A stretch of DNA of 64,000 nucleotides from Proteus penneri (GTDB taxonomy: Bacteria > Pseudomonadota > Gammaproteobacteria > Enterobacterales > Enterobacteriaceae), in assembly GCF_003144535.1 (NCBI RefSeq), contig NZ_PHFJ01000008.1:124001-188000 (forward strand), written 5' to 3'. Numbering within the stretch: the first letter of the stretch is position 1; every line of letters begins with the position of its first letter. The translations under genes were made by a program, and so were the position numbers. Shown piece after piece: positions 54,856 to 64,000 of this stretch. Below the pieces are notes generated by a model, which made no database searches, was not told the origin of the DNA, and saw nothing but the letters and a program-made list of their open reading frames with translations.

Positions 54856-55641
54856 TTAAAAACGATCTAATTTCAGCCCATCCGCACTAAAATGAGAAGG
54901 CGATTGTCCCATCTGTTTTTTAAACATTGTCGAGAATGAGCCCGCGCTGTTATAACCTAAATCAAAGGCAACTTCAGTAATACCGCGCCCAGATAAAATT
55001 TGTGTTAATGAATTCAATAAACAGACTTGTTGTCGCCATTGTGAAAATGACATTCCTGTTTGTTTGCGGAAAAAACGGCTAAAAGAGCGCTCACTTTTAT
55101 GTAATTTATCTGCCCACTGTTGCGGTAAAGAATCTATTTTTGGGTTACGAATAAAATCACGACATAATTGAGCTAATTTACTGTCTTGTGGAATAGGCGC
55201 AAAAAACGGTAACGGTTTTGCTTTTGCTAACTCACATAAGATTAACTGCATTAAAAGACCATCTCGCCCTTTTTTATCATATTCTGCAGGCACATCTACA
55301 GCTTCAAGCAGTAACTGGCGAAAAAGAGGAGAAACACTGACAACTTCACACTGTTTACTGTGCCGAGGTGCAGCTGAAGGCTCAATATAAAGGCTGCGAG
55401 TGCTTACATCTAACATACGCGTTTCATGCCCAGTCTGCGGAGGTATCCACACACCACAAGACGGTGGAATAATCCACTCACCATCATCTGTACTCACTTC
55501 AATTAAACCCGTAGCAGGGTATAAAAATTGCGCTCGACGATGTTGATGTGTTTCTAACAGCGTATTGGGCAAATAGTCTGTACCCAGCGCAATAACATCT
55601 CGGTCAAGTGAATCAACGCTTTTTAACGGTACATTTCTCAC
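54856..55641 (-). CDS. AraC-family transcriptional regulator with cupin sensor domain
   Basis: The 261-residue protein has an N-terminal cupin-like domain (THQHRRAQFLYPATGLIEVSTDDGEWIIPPSCGVWIPPQTGH) and a C-terminal AraC DNA-binding domain (GRGITEVAFDLGYNSAGSFSTMFKKQMGQSPSHF). The layout resembles the NimR/YeaM group, which often control neighbouring exporters. It is 500 bp upstream of the antiporter operon on the same strand and divergent from the dmsA-like gene; either could be its target. No better assignment is possible. Confidence 0.87.
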   Translation of the reverse strand: MRNVPLKSVDSLDRDVIALGTDYLPNTLLETHQHRRAQFLYPATGLIEVSTDDGEWIIPPSCGVWIPPQTGHETRMLDVSTRSLYIEPSAAPRHSKQCEVVSVSPLFRQLLLEAVDVPAEYDKKGRDGLLMQLILCELAKAKPLPFFAPIPQDSKLAQLCRDFIRNPKIDSLPQQWADKLHKSERSFSRFFRKQTGMSFSQWRQQVCLLNSLTQILSGRGITEVAFDLGYNSAGSFSTMFKKQMGQSPSHFSADGLKLDRF

Positions 55642-56088
55642 AGTCTAGGTTACCCTTTTTTTATTTTCGTCCTTTTTAATATAACAGTTCTCACGCACTC
55701 TACACACTGGCAAATAATGAGTTATATAATTAAAATCGCTATATGTTTTAATAAATAACGAAGATATTTTATGTGAAATTTCAACCTTCTTGATATCTAT
55801 TAAATAAACTTCGTTAACAATCAAAAAACGCGCTTTTAACACCCTTAGTAAATAGGCTGAAATTCAAATGTCATTGTCTGGTTTTAGAATGTTGGCAAAA
55901 GATTAATCAACTACTATCCCTCTCGCAGAGGTTAATTCAAGCATTCTGCAATTATCTATGCATTCAATAATAATGCAGCGGATACCAGACATTCCCTTTA
56001 TTCATAGCCTAGAAAAATCACGCACGTTCTTTATATCAAGTATCGGGTATATCGGGGTCCGCCTATTATGTTTAAGGTAGAGTTCATT
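55642..56088. other. intergenic region between AraC gene and dmsA-like gene
   Basis: About 450 bases with no supported gene; a 65-codon minus-strand frame here is judged spurious. Visible structure: TGTCTGGT (55875-55882) repeated inverted as ACCAGACA (55984-55991), and a TGCATT/AATGCA dyad at 55959-55977. An FNR box was looked for and not found convincingly. Confidence 0.5.
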
Positions 56089-58509
56089 ATGAGCAATCAG
56101 TCCGATCACGATCATGATACAAAGAGCATTCTCAACGATGTTAGCCGCCGTCACTTTATTCAAGCGAGCTCAGCATTAGTCACCCTTCCTTTTCTCGCAT
56201 CAAACTCCTTTGCTGCGACAACCGATAACGCTATCCCAGTAAAATCAATAACGACCGAAGAGGGTGAACGGGTTGTTTCAACTTGCAGTAGCTTTGACTG
56301 TGGCGGTAAATGTGATATTCGAGCCCACGTAAAGGATGGCAAAGTCACCCGTATTAGCACACGTCCCGATGCTGATCTAGATGAAGAGATGCCTATTATG
56401 CGTGCCTGCGTTCGAGGTCGCGGTTATCGAAAATTTGTCTATCATCCAGACCGTTTAAAATACCCAATGAAACGCGTTGGCAAACGTGGCGAAGGCAAAT
56501 TTGAACGGATCACGTGGGAAGAAGCGACCACTCTTATTGCGCAAAATATGCAGCGTATTAACCAACAATATGGCCCCGCATCACGCTTTGTCAGCTTAAG
56601 TACAGGTGTGACTGGCGGTGTTTTCTCGGGTGCGAATATGTTACGTCGCCTGTTTAATATCACGGGGGGTTTTCTAGAAAACTATCACTCCGTTAGTAAT
56701 GGAAATACCCTTGCAGTCACCCCTTATACTTACGGTACAGCTGCTAGTGGTAGCACACTTGATACATTAGAAAACACCCCTCTTGTGATTTTATGGGGCC
56801 ATAACCCTAACGAAACGATTTTTGGTCACTCAAACCATTTCTTCCAAAAAATGAAGAAAAATGGCACTAAGTTTATTGTTGTTGATCCTCGTTATTCTGA
56901 TACCGCCTCTTCTTTAGCTGATCAATGGATCCCATTATTACCAACAACGGATAACGCCATGATGGATGCGATGATGTATGTCATCGTCAGTGAGAACCTT
57001 CACGATCAAGCATTTATCGATAAATACACTATTGGCTTTGACGAACACCAAATGCCAGAAGGTGTAGGTAAAAATGAATCTTTAGTTGCCTATTTGATGG
57101 GTAAAAAAGATGGCATTAAGAAAACACCTGAATGGGCAGAACCTATCACTAAAGTGCCTGCTGATACTATCCGCCAATTAGCCCGTGAATATGCATCGAC
57201 AAAACCGGCAGCATTGATGCAAGGTTGGGGGCCTCAGCGCCATATTTGTGGTGAACGGACGGCACGTGGTGCAACATTACTTGCAACGATCACTGGTAAT
57301 GTGGGGGTTCGAGGTGGTTGGGCTGCCGGCTATGGTATGGCTTTAAACTCTGAATTGCGTAAAACCATCGCAGGGCCAAGCCTATTAACCAACCCAGTAA
57401 AAGCGAAAATTAATATCACCAACTGGGTGCAAGCGTGTGAAGACAAAAATTTAGTCACACCACAAAATGGGTTACTGAACGCCGAGAAACTTGATACTGA
57501 AATCAAGATGATTTTCTCAATGGCGGGTAACTACATGACGAACCAAAATACCGATATTCTTCATGCTGCTAAAGTCCTTGAAGATGAATCAAAGGTAGAA
57601 TTTATCGTCTGTAGCGATCTGTATCTGACACCAAGTGCAAAATATGCCGATATTTTACTGCCTGAAACCAGCTTTTTAGAACGCTGGAACATCGGTGGTA
57701 CATGGAGTTATGGCGACTACATTATTCTTTCTGAAAAAGTGATTGAACCTGAATTTGAACGTCGTACTGACTACGCTTGGTTACGTGAAGTTGCAGATAA
57801 ATTAGGCGTTGGTGAACAATTTAGCGAAGGCAAAGAGACTGATCGCGATTGGATTGAATATTTAGTCGATGACGCCAGTGTGAAACGTCCTGAAGACGGC
57901 ATTCCAACCTTTAAAGAGCTATTGGTTAAACGCCGTCATTTATTAAAACATCGTCCACATACTCAAAATGTGGCATTTGAGAAAAATATTCAAGATATCG
58001 AAAACAACCCATTCCCAACGCCGTCAGGCAAAATTGAGATTTTCTCTAAACGCTTATATGACATGAATAATGTCGATATTCCGGCGCTCTCTCATTACGT
58101 ACCCGCTATTGAAGGCCCTGAAGATACGCTAACGGATAAATTCCCGTTACAACTTATCACATGGAAAGGGCGTAATCGCGCAAACTCAACGCAGTTTGCC
58201 AACCCTTGGTTACAAGAAGTACAACGCCAAGAACTCTGGTTAAACCCGTTAGATGCCCAAGATAGAAACATCAAAGAGGGCGAGAAAGTCAAAGTGTATA
58301 ACGATCGTGGAGTAACGATGGTGCCCGCCAAATTAACACAACGAATTATGCCTGGCGTCGTGGCCTTGCAAGCAGGAGCTTGGTGGCAACCTGATGCAAA
58401 AGGCATAGATCAAGGTGGATGTGCCAATGTATTAACATCATCCCGTAGCACCGCAATGGCACACGGCAATGCTCACCAAACATTATTGGTCGAGGTAGCA
58501 AAAGTATGA
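56089..58509 (+). CDS. dmsA: molybdopterin oxidoreductase catalytic subunit, DmsA-like, Tat-exported
   Basis: From the ATG at 56089 the protein has 806 residues. It has a twin-arginine signal (SRRHFI, Arg20-Arg21) and an iron-sulfur motif with Cys66, Cys71, Cys75 and Cys107. The sequence follows DmsA closely (YHPDRLKYPMKRVG.RGEGKFERITWEEA; GWGPQRH; AKYADILLPE; TPSGKIEIFS), and a serine in NYHSVSNGN is at the place of the Mo-ligating serine. The first cysteine spacing is CX4CX3C rather than the CX3CX3C of E. coli DmsA, so the substrate may be another S- or N-oxide. The dmsB-like gene overlaps its stop by 4 bases. Confidence 0.85.
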   Translation: MSNQSDHDHDTKSILNDVSRRHFIQASSALVTLPFLASNSFAATTDNAIPVKSITTEEGERVVSTCSSFDCGGKCDIRAHVKDGKVTRISTRPDADLDEEMPIMRACVRGRGYRKFVYHPDRLKYPMKRVGKRGEGKFERITWEEATTLIAQNMQRINQQYGPASRFVSLSTGVTGGVFSGANMLRRLFNITGGFLENYHSVSNGNTLAVTPYTYGTAASGSTLDTLENTPLVILWGHNPNETIFGHSNHFFQKMKKNGTKFIVVDPRYSDTASSLADQWIPLLPTTDNAMMDAMMYVIVSENLHDQAFIDKYTIGFDEHQMPEGVGKNESLVAYLMGKKDGIKKTPEWAEPITKVPADTIRQLAREYASTKPAALMQGWGPQRHICGERTARGATLLATITGNVGVRGGWAAGYGMALNSELRKTIAGPSLLTNPVKAKINITNWVQACEDKNLVTPQNGLLNAEKLDTEIKMIFSMAGNYMTNQNTDILHAAKVLEDESKVEFIVCSDLYLTPSAKYADILLPETSFLERWNIGGTWSYGDYIILSEKVIEPEFERRTDYAWLREVADKLGVGEQFSEGKETDRDWIEYLVDDASVKRPEDGIPTFKELLVKRRHLLKHRPHTQNVAFEKNIQDIENNPFPTPSGKIEIFSKRLYDMNNVDIPALSHYVPAIEGPEDTLTDKFPLQLITWKGRNRANSTQFANPWLQEVQRQELWLNPLDAQDRNIKEGEKVKVYNDRGVTMVPAKLTQRIMPGVVALQAGAWWQPDAKGIDQGGCANVLTSSRSTAMAHGNAHQTLLVEVAKV

Positions 58510-59147
58510 GTCAATTTATCGTTTATCCCGCTGTGAGCAACAAACAGTTAGGATTTTATATCGACAGCGCTCGCTGTTCAGGTTGCAAAGCGTGTCAGGT
58601 TGCTTGTAAAGATAAAAACAACCTTGATGTCGGACGCAAATTTCGCCGTGTCTATGAAATCACTGGCGGGGGTTATACCCGTAATTCGAAAGGTGCGCTG
58701 ATCAATAATGTCTTCGCTTACACCTTATCTATCTCTTGTAACCATTGTGACGATCCGATTTGTGTTAAAAACTGCCCAACAACAGCAATGCATAAGCGTA
58801 AAGGCGATGGCATTGTCATGGTAGATACCGACAAATGTGTCGGTTGTGGTGCTTGTGCGTGGTCTTGCCCTTATGGCGCGCCACAGATGAACCCAGAAAC
58901 CAAACAGATGTCAAAATGCGATTTTTGTATCGATTTACAGCAAAAAGGTGAACAACCGGTTTGTGTCGCCACTTGTCCGCTAGGTGCAATCCAATTTGGC
59001 CCTATTGATGAACTGCGTGAACGCTATGGCGATTTAGATTATGTCACGGGTTTACCTTCCCCTGAAATAACACATCCCAACCTTGTTATTAACCCACATC
59101 AGGGTGCAAACAATGACGGAATTAATAATAAGGGAGAAAGAAAATGA
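58506..59147 (+). CDS. dmsB: iron-sulfur electron-transfer subunit, DmsB-like
   Basis: The 213-residue protein has four cysteine groups for [4Fe-4S] clusters: CSGCKACQVACKDKN, CNHCDDPICVKNCP, CVGCGACAWSCPYG and CDFCIDLQQKGEQPVCVATCPLGA. It would carry electrons from the membrane anchor to the molybdenum subunit. There is no signal peptide; in such systems it is exported together with the Tat-tagged subunit. It overlaps both neighbours by 4 bases. Confidence 0.92.
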   Translation: MSQFIVYPAVSNKQLGFYIDSARCSGCKACQVACKDKNNLDVGRKFRRVYEITGGGYTRNSKGALINNVFAYTLSISCNHCDDPICVKNCPTTAMHKRKGDGIVMVDTDKCVGCGACAWSCPYGAPQMNPETKQMSKCDFCIDLQQKGEQPVCVATCPLGAIQFGPIDELRERYGDLDYVTGLPSPEITHPNLVINPHQGANNDGINNKGERK

Positions 59148-60043
59148 ATGAATGGTCATTATTAATCTTCACATTTATGATGAATGCGACCATTGGTCTT
59201 GCACTAACAACAGGGCTTTTTGCTCGTCGCCTTTCTCATTATCTCAATGCAGAAAGCTACTATCGCTTTATGCTGTTGACCTTATTTGTTATTTGTGGAT
59301 TGGCAGGTTTAGGCTCTATCGCTTCAATAACTCACTTAGGTGTGCCATTAAATGCCCCTAATGCCATTAGAAATGTTTTTTCTGCTTGGTTAAGTCGTGA
59401 AGTCGCCGTCACTGCTATTTTTGTCGGTTGCCTAGGATTAACCTTTTTATGGCTCTGGCGCACTCGCAAACTCTCAATGCTGTTATTAAGTAGCAGTATT
59501 CTGATTGGGTTATTTGATATTTATTGTATGGCATCGATTTATCGCCATACCTCTATTTTGACATGGATGGACCCTAACACTTACATCATGTTCTTCGGCA
59601 CGATGTTAACACTTGGTGCCGCTATTTTCTTTTTGCTGATCAAAGTATTACAACACGTAGGCAGTAAGTTAGGTATTGAAATACCACAAGACTCATTCCC
59701 AATACGCTGGAAATGGCAATTATGGGGAATAATGGCATTTAGCTTAATTGGCCGATTACTGTATCAACCTTTTTATGAGCGATATTTAACTAGCACACTC
59801 TATAGCCAAAAATCGGTGACATTCCCGTTATCACCTATTCAAGTGTATTACTCTATTGGCTCGCTACGGACTGCCTGTTGGATCTTAGCCACCTTTGCAG
59901 TATTAGCTTGTGGCTATAGTTTAGTGAAATTCCTAACCCCTAAAAATCAAGGTCAATCAACTGAGTCTATTTTTGCACTTGGCTGTGTTATCGCAATTAT
60001 CGCTGACTTTATGTTGCGCTATGTTTTCTACTCAATTCACTAA
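59144..60043 (+). CDS. dmsC: membrane anchor subunit, DmsC-like
   Basis: The 299-residue protein has about eight hydrophobic segments and the loose character of DmsC proteins (MNEWSLLIFTFMMNATIGLALTTG at the start; LGVPLNAPNAIRNVFSAWLSREV). It would oxidise menaquinol and pass electrons to the DmsB-like subunit. The assignment rests on position, size and hydrophobic pattern. A terminator follows. Confidence 0.88.
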   Translation: MNEWSLLIFTFMMNATIGLALTTGLFARRLSHYLNAESYYRFMLLTLFVICGLAGLGSIASITHLGVPLNAPNAIRNVFSAWLSREVAVTAIFVGCLGLTFLWLWRTRKLSMLLLSSSILIGLFDIYCMASIYRHTSILTWMDPNTYIMFFGTMLTLGAAIFFLLIKVLQHVGSKLGIEIPQDSFPIRWKWQLWGIMAFSLIGRLLYQPFYERYLTSTLYSQKSVTFPLSPIQVYYSIGSLRTACWILATFAVLACGYSLVKFLTPKNQGQSTESIFALGCVIAIIADFMLRYVFYSIH

Positions 60044-60108
60044 TTGCAATTGAGTATGGTTGTTTTAAGAAAGTATCAAAATTTATGAGCAGACTCTCTT
60101 AATTATTT

Positions 60109-60146
60109 AAGGTAATTTGGATCACGCACCCAGATTACCTTTTTTC
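60109..60146. terminator. terminator between dmsC-like gene and norR
   Basis: A 12-bp stem with one mismatch (AAGGTAATTTGG with CCAGATTACCTT) is followed by TTTTT on the plus strand. It lies between convergent genes and ends the dms operon; the A-rich left arm could serve norR too. Confidence 0.82.
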
Positions 60147-60172
60147 GTTTAGGGCATTCCTTTTTAAAATTA

Positions 60173-61684
60173 TTATTTTAGCCCTAAACGTTTTGTCAAA
60201 CGACGTAAATTAGCCGGATCAAGCGATAATTCTCGTGCCGTTGCCGCCCAATTTTGGTTATTACGTAGTAATGCTTGTTTAATTAAATCTCGTTGAAACT
60301 CATCCGTAGCTTCTTTTAAATTTTTGTCCGCTGATGGTAATGATTGTGATATTGGATGAGTAAGATTTTCTGTGCCTAAATCAAAATGACTAACTTGTAA
60401 AATAAGACTGTCTGTCTTATTCCCTGCTCTCGCTAATACGATTGCTCGATGAATAGTATGTTCTAATTCACGCACATTACCCGGCCAAGAATAATGCAAT
60501 AAATAAAGGCGTAATTCAGGACTAATAATCACTTGTGTAAGATTAAAACGCTGACGATATTGCTCGCAGAAATAACCCACTAATAGCAAAATATCGTCGT
60601 CTCTTTCTCGTAATGGCGGAACATGCACAGGAAAGATACTTAAACGATGGAAAAGATCGGCACGGAAATTTCCCGCCAAGACTTCTTCCCATAAATCACG
60701 ATTTGTTGCTGCTATTACACGCACATTAACGCGTAAGTTACGATCATCACCAATACGTTGAATATCGCCATATTGTAAAACACGCAGTAATTTTGCTTGG
60801 AGTGATAATGATAACTCCCCAATTTCATCAAGAAATAAAGTGCCATTATCTGCCATTTCAAATTTACCACTACGATGGCTAATTGCTCCGGTAAAAGCCC
60901 CTTTTACATGCCCAAATAATTCACTTTCTGCCACACTCTCAGGAAGTGCGGCACAATTTAAATAGACTAACGGATTATCTGCACGATTAGACATTTCATG
61001 AATGGCTTTTACCACCAGATCTTTACCGGTTCCTGTTTCGCCATTCACTAAAATATTCATATCTGCGGATGCAACAATTTCTATCTCTTTTTTCAGTTGC
61101 ATCATCGAAGGCGATAAACCAATAATTTCTGTTTTTACTGTGGGCTTAAACGTATTAGTTGGCATAAATAACATATTTTGATTTTCGAGTTGCTCAATCA
61201 ATAACGCATTATTTAATGCACCAGAAGTTAAGGCCGCAATTAAACGAAGCTCTTCATCACTGAAAGTATCAAACTGATGAGGGTCCATTCCATCAAGTGT
61301 TAAAGTGCCAATTAAATCTTGTCCTGCAAATAACGGTAACCCCACACAAGCATGCACTTTTAAATGCTCTCTATCTGGAATAAGGCCATCATAAGGATCG
61401 GGCAAATCACTGTCTGCAGGAAAACGCACCACATCCCCTGCTCGCGCTATCGTTTCGAGACGAGGATGCCCTTCTAGTAAAAAACGACGCCCTAATACAT
61501 CAGGCACGAGGCCATCTATGGCTAATGGGATAAACTGATGAGGCTCGTAGCGAAGCAACGCGGCAGCATCGCAATTTAGCACTTGCCGAAGTGTGGTCAC
61601 CAGCCGCTGAAATCTATCTTGGTGACCAACATCTTTTTGTAATTCAATGGCAATTTTAGCCAACACATCAACAGAAAAACCCAT
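60173..61684 (-). CDS. norR: nitric-oxide-responsive sigma-54 activator NorR
   Basis: The 503-residue protein matches E. coli NorR along its length. It has an N-terminal GAF domain (1-170) in which Arg75, Arg81, Asp96, Asp99, Cys113 and Asp131, residues linked to the NO-sensing iron, are kept. An AAA+ domain follows with Walker A GETGTGKD, the sigma-54 contact GAFTGA and Walker B LFLDEIGE, then a Fis-type helix-turn-helix ([26 protein letters not shown]). NorR normally activates norVW, divergent from it; no norVW is present here. The start follows GAGGTG. Confidence 0.96.
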   Translation of the reverse strand: MGFSVDVLAKIAIELQKDVGHQDRFQRLVTTLRQVLNCDAAALLRYEPHQFIPLAIDGLVPDVLGRRFLLEGHPRLETIARAGDVVRFPADSDLPDPYDGLIPDREHLKVHACVGLPLFAGQDLIGTLTLDGMDPHQFDTFSDEELRLIAALTSGALNNALLIEQLENQNMLFMPTNTFKPTVKTEIIGLSPSMMQLKKEIEIVASADMNILVNGETGTGKDLVVKAIHEMSNRADNPLVYLNCAALPESVAESELFGHVKGAFTGAISHRSGKFEMADNGTLFLDEIGELSLSLQAKLLRVLQYGDIQRIGDDRNLRVNVRVIAATNRDLWEEVLAGNFRADLFHRLSIFPVHVPPLRERDDDILLLVGYFCEQYRQRFNLTQVIISPELRLYLLHYSWPGNVRELEHTIHRAIVLARAGNKTDSLILQVSHFDLGTENLTHPISQSLPSADKNLKEATDEFQRDLIKQALLRNNQNWAATARELSLDPANLRRLTKRLGLK

Positions 61685-61698
61685 AAAAACACCTCATA

Positions 61699-61753
61699 GT
61701 CATTATGATTGTTATTATGGTCATTTTGACATGACAAAGATAGTCATATTGAC
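61699..61753. promoter_or_regulatory. three NorR-type boxes (GT-N7-AC) upstream of norR
   Basis: GTCATTATGAT (61699-61709, one base off), GTCATTTTGAC (61720-61730) and GTCATATTGAC (61743-61753) follow the NorR core GT-N7-AC, with starts 21 and 23 bp apart. Three such sites are the known enhancer layout in the norR-norVW region of E. coli. No sigma-54 promoter could be found nearby by eye on either strand. Confidence 0.65.
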
Positions 61754-61908
61754 AATATATTAAATAACTATAAAAACAAAAATCATTTTAAAACAATAAG
61801 ATATTGACCCTAATGTGTTTGTAAAAAGCGATAACGTCGCCAAAAGTGATAAAATGGAAAGTAAATGAATTGCTCGGTCAGAGCAATCATTAGAAAAATC
61901 AGTAAACC

Positions 61909-64000
61909 TTACCGTTCACCTTGTGTATCAATCAATAAACGCTGATTTATATACTCAATAGTCTCGTCTATCGTCATAATATTATTAACGACATTAGTAA
62001 TACCTTGCCCAATAATAATTTCGGCTTGGCGTAAATTAAATAACTTACCATTAGGCACCGAAGATTCTCGTATTCCTTTATTAATTTCTTGATAAGCTAA
62101 CGTCATCCATGGATAACGATGGCTAATTTCTTGATTATGGCTAAAATTTTTATGATTACTATTTCCACCTAATAAAATTAGGTGATCCATTACCATTGGG
62201 GAATAAAGCCAACGATAAAATTGCTCTGCATATTGTGATTTTTGGCTATAACGTGAAACCCCTAATACGCCACCGCCTAATTGTGGAATACTACCGGGTA
62301 CAGGTGCAAAACCTGTTTTAGGTAAAATATTGCTATGTGCGACATCGTTAAATAAATTCATATAAGCGATCAGCATAGCAAGATGCCCTTGCTCAAATTG
62401 CCTAACCGACTCACTCCACCATTTATTATGAATATTCTCAGTGATCGACAACTGTTTTAAATATTCTTCTAATATTTCGCCGGCTAAAGGCATTTTTAAT
62501 CTAGGAATATTATCGTTTCCTATTAAACACCCACCTTTGGCGTAATAACGTAATAGATACTCTGTTGCAATCAGCCCCGCACTACCTAATGTTGTTGAAG
62601 CCCCCATTGGCCGACTTAATTGCCCTTCTTCATGTTGTTCAGTAAAAAACTGCGTCACATTATCGTATTCTTCAAATGTTGTTGGTACGGTTAACTCATT
62701 ACCTGTTTTCTCGTAATACATTCTTTTTAAGATAGGATCTTCAAACAAGTCTTTTCGATAAAACAGAAGTTGCGCACTGGCATCAAAAGGCATGGCATAA
62801 GCAACATTATTCACTAAACTAAATTTTTGCTGAGTAGGTAGTGAAAAATTATTTAATAAGTCCGTTAATCCATTACCAATCTTATCTAATGGCTGTAATA
62901 TTCTTTCTGCAAACCAAGGAAAACAGGCCATATCAATACGCAATAAATCATAATAGGGATGCAAATGTAACTGACTTAAAATTTGATAAACTTCATCGTA
63001 AGGATGTATCGCTAAATTAACTTTAATCCCTGTTTGACGATAAAAATGAGGTAGCAACTTTTTTAATGCACTGGTTGAAGGGCTAGGTAAAATCAGTAAG
63101 TTAAGACTTATATTTACTTTATCCTCACTGATAACCGCGGGTGTTAAAGTATAAAGATGATCACTTTGATTACGCACACAAGTTACATTATTCTCGATAA
63201 TCTTCTCATTCTCTTCATCTTGAATGAGTGCATCAATCACTTCTAACCCGAGTTGAGCATAATTCATAGGAAAGTAATATACCCCTTTTAATACAGGTGG
63301 AATATTGTCGCTCAATGCAAAAATAGGCGGGCAATCATTATGGCTACCAAAATAACTCGCTTGCGTTAAATAACGTGCCTTCTCTATATCTTGAGCAATA
63401 AAGATGTCTGGGATTTGCTCCAGAGAAAAGAAATCAAACGCAATTTTATAACTCTCTTCATCTGATGCACAAAGCACCACATTTTTTTTATTGGGAGCAG
63501 TCTCTAAAAGTCGATGTTGTAATTGATTGGCAAAGTTTTGATTATTTAAATAATCACTACTCCCCATAAAAATGCCCACTAATTTACCAGGGGTTTTTGC
63601 AACCTGTTGGCAAATAGCCTCTGCGGCTTGAGCAAAATCTAGCGTGAAAAATCGTTGAGTATTAAGTGGCTGGCGATAAACAAACGCAACTTGAGAGGGG
63701 GGTAATTTTAACGTGTCAAAATAGATATTTGCATCTTTGAGACAACTTACCGTGATCACTTGTTTATAACCACCCGCGGCAATTTTCTGTAATGCCTCTA
63801 ATTCTGTGGTTTCCAGATCATCCGTTAAAAAAAGATCGTAAGTGACCTCAGGAAAGTGAGCAATAGATTGCCTTAAGGAATTAAAGAAAACCGCATATTT
63901 TTCAGAAACTAATTGAGGTAAAAGTATAGCTATTTTATGGCTTTTATTGGTTCTTAACAGTTGAGCTTGTGTATTTAACTGATAGCCCATTTGTTTGGCG
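61909..64000 (-). CDS. LacI-type regulator fused to an extracellular-solute-binding-like domain, cut by the right edge
   Basis: Open to the window edge; 697 codons are visible. The first visible residues (AKQMGYQLNTQAQLLRTNKSHKIAILLPQL) are the end of a LacI DNA-binding domain and hinge, so the helix-turn-helix lies beyond the edge. About 270 residues of LacI/PBP1-type domain follow (GKLVGIFMGSSDYLN; IPDIFIAQD). Then comes a second domain of about 400 residues of the maltose-binding/SBP type (PHFYRQTGIKVNLAIHPYDEVYQIL; AYAMPFDASAQLLFYRKDLFED; GGGVLGVSRYSQK). No signal peptide would be expected. It probably senses a sugar; the target is outside the window. Confidence 0.8.
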   Translation of the reverse strand, partial: AKQMGYQLNTQAQLLRTNKSHKIAILLPQLVSEKYAVFFNSLRQSIAHFPEVTYDLFLTDDLETTELEALQKIAAGGYKQVITVSCLKDANIYFDTLKLPPSQVAFVYRQPLNTQRFFTLDFAQAAEAICQQVAKTPGKLVGIFMGSSDYLNNQNFANQLQHRLLETAPNKKNVVLCASDEESYKIAFDFFSLEQIPDIFIAQDIEKARYLTQASYFGSHNDCPPIFALSDNIPPVLKGVYYFPMNYAQLGLEVIDALIQDEENEKIIENNVTCVRNQSDHLYTLTPAVISEDKVNISLNLLILPSPSTSALKKLLPHFYRQTGIKVNLAIHPYDEVYQILSQLHLHPYYDLLRIDMACFPWFAERILQPLDKIGNGLTDLLNNFSLPTQQKFSLVNNVAYAMPFDASAQLLFYRKDLFEDPILKRMYYEKTGNELTVPTTFEEYDNVTQFFTEQHEEGQLSRPMGASTTLGSAGLIATEYLLRYYAKGGCLIGNDNIPRLKMPLAGEILEEYLKQLSITENIHNKWWSESVRQFEQGHLAMLIAYMNLFNDVAHSNILPKTGFAPVPGSIPQLGGGVLGVSRYSQKSQYAEQFYRWLYSPMVMDHLILLGGNSNHKNFSHNQEISHRYPWMTLAYQEINKGIRESSVPNGKLFNLRQAEIIIGQGITNVVNNIMTIDETIEYINQRLLIDTQGER

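Noticed and set aside
55645..55842. 65-codon minus-strand frame upstream of the AraC gene
   Set aside because: Low-complexity composition, no good ribosome site, no recognisable family, and it lies in a promoter region.
55861..56088. Possible molybdenum-cofactor riboswitch before the dmsA-like gene (GGGTCCGCC sequence)
   Set aside because: Only a short sequence resemblance; I could not build the conserved helices.

Overview
The window looks like chromosome of a Morganellaceae enterobacterium, most likely a Proteus species. It is AT-rich, its proteins resemble enterobacterial ones throughout (MetF, NikA, NorR, the Chb order B-C-A-R-F-G), and it carries an SrfABC cluster and an SmvR/SmvA-type efflux pair, both known from this group. 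No rRNA, tRNA, insertion sequence, prophage or CRISPR array was seen. Both edges cut genes: a DUF488 gene on the left and a LacI-type regulator on the right.

Left third (1-18.2 kb). metF lies behind a MetJ-type operator. A minus-strand catabolic operon (11819 to 2405) encodes an FGGY kinase, a fucose-isomerase-like enzyme, a DapA/NanA-family lyase, a cytosolic Asp-box sialidase-like protein, a TctCBA transporter and, last, a LacI regulator. A LacI-type dyad lies just upstream of the operon. The pieces suggest uptake and breakdown of an acidic sugar, but the substrate is unknown. A second minus-strand operon is nikABCDE led by a methyltransferase gene. It would feed nickel enzymes such as urease or hydrogenase, neither of which is in the window.

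Middle (18.6-35.6 kb). This is the most unusual part: a 17-kb plus-strand set of envelope genes. It holds two bitopic proteins with a shared N-terminal domain (one with a periplasmic vWA domain, one SrfA), SrfB (an actin/Hsp70-type ATPase by its motifs) and SrfC (a dynamin-like GTPase by its motifs). These are followed by another bitopic protein, a secreted vWA protein resembling the periplasmic half of the T6SS kinase PpkA, an ABC ATPase, an FtsX-like permease, a formylglycine-enzyme-like protein and two lipoproteins. The last genes match the TagT-TagS-TagR-TagQ arrangement of the type VI secretion threonine-phosphorylation pathway, but no T6SS gene and no kinase domain is present. The simplest reading is a Tag-like envelope sensor joined to the SrfABC NTPases. 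Two Ail-like outer-membrane proteins follow.

Right third (37-64 kb). The chb chitobiose operon (minus strand) is divergent from a Fur-box-preceded siderophore ABC operon (plus strand). Then come smvR/smvA and a minus-strand amino-acid decarboxylase locus in which two of three genes are out of frame at homopolymer tracts (A6 in the decarboxylase, C9 in the second antiporter). An AraC regulator, a dmsABC-like oxidoreductase operon and norR follow; norR has three NorR-type boxes upstream but no norVW beside it. The window ends in an unusual fusion regulator with LacI-type and solute-binding domains.

All functions are inferred from motifs and remembered family knowledge; no database search was run.
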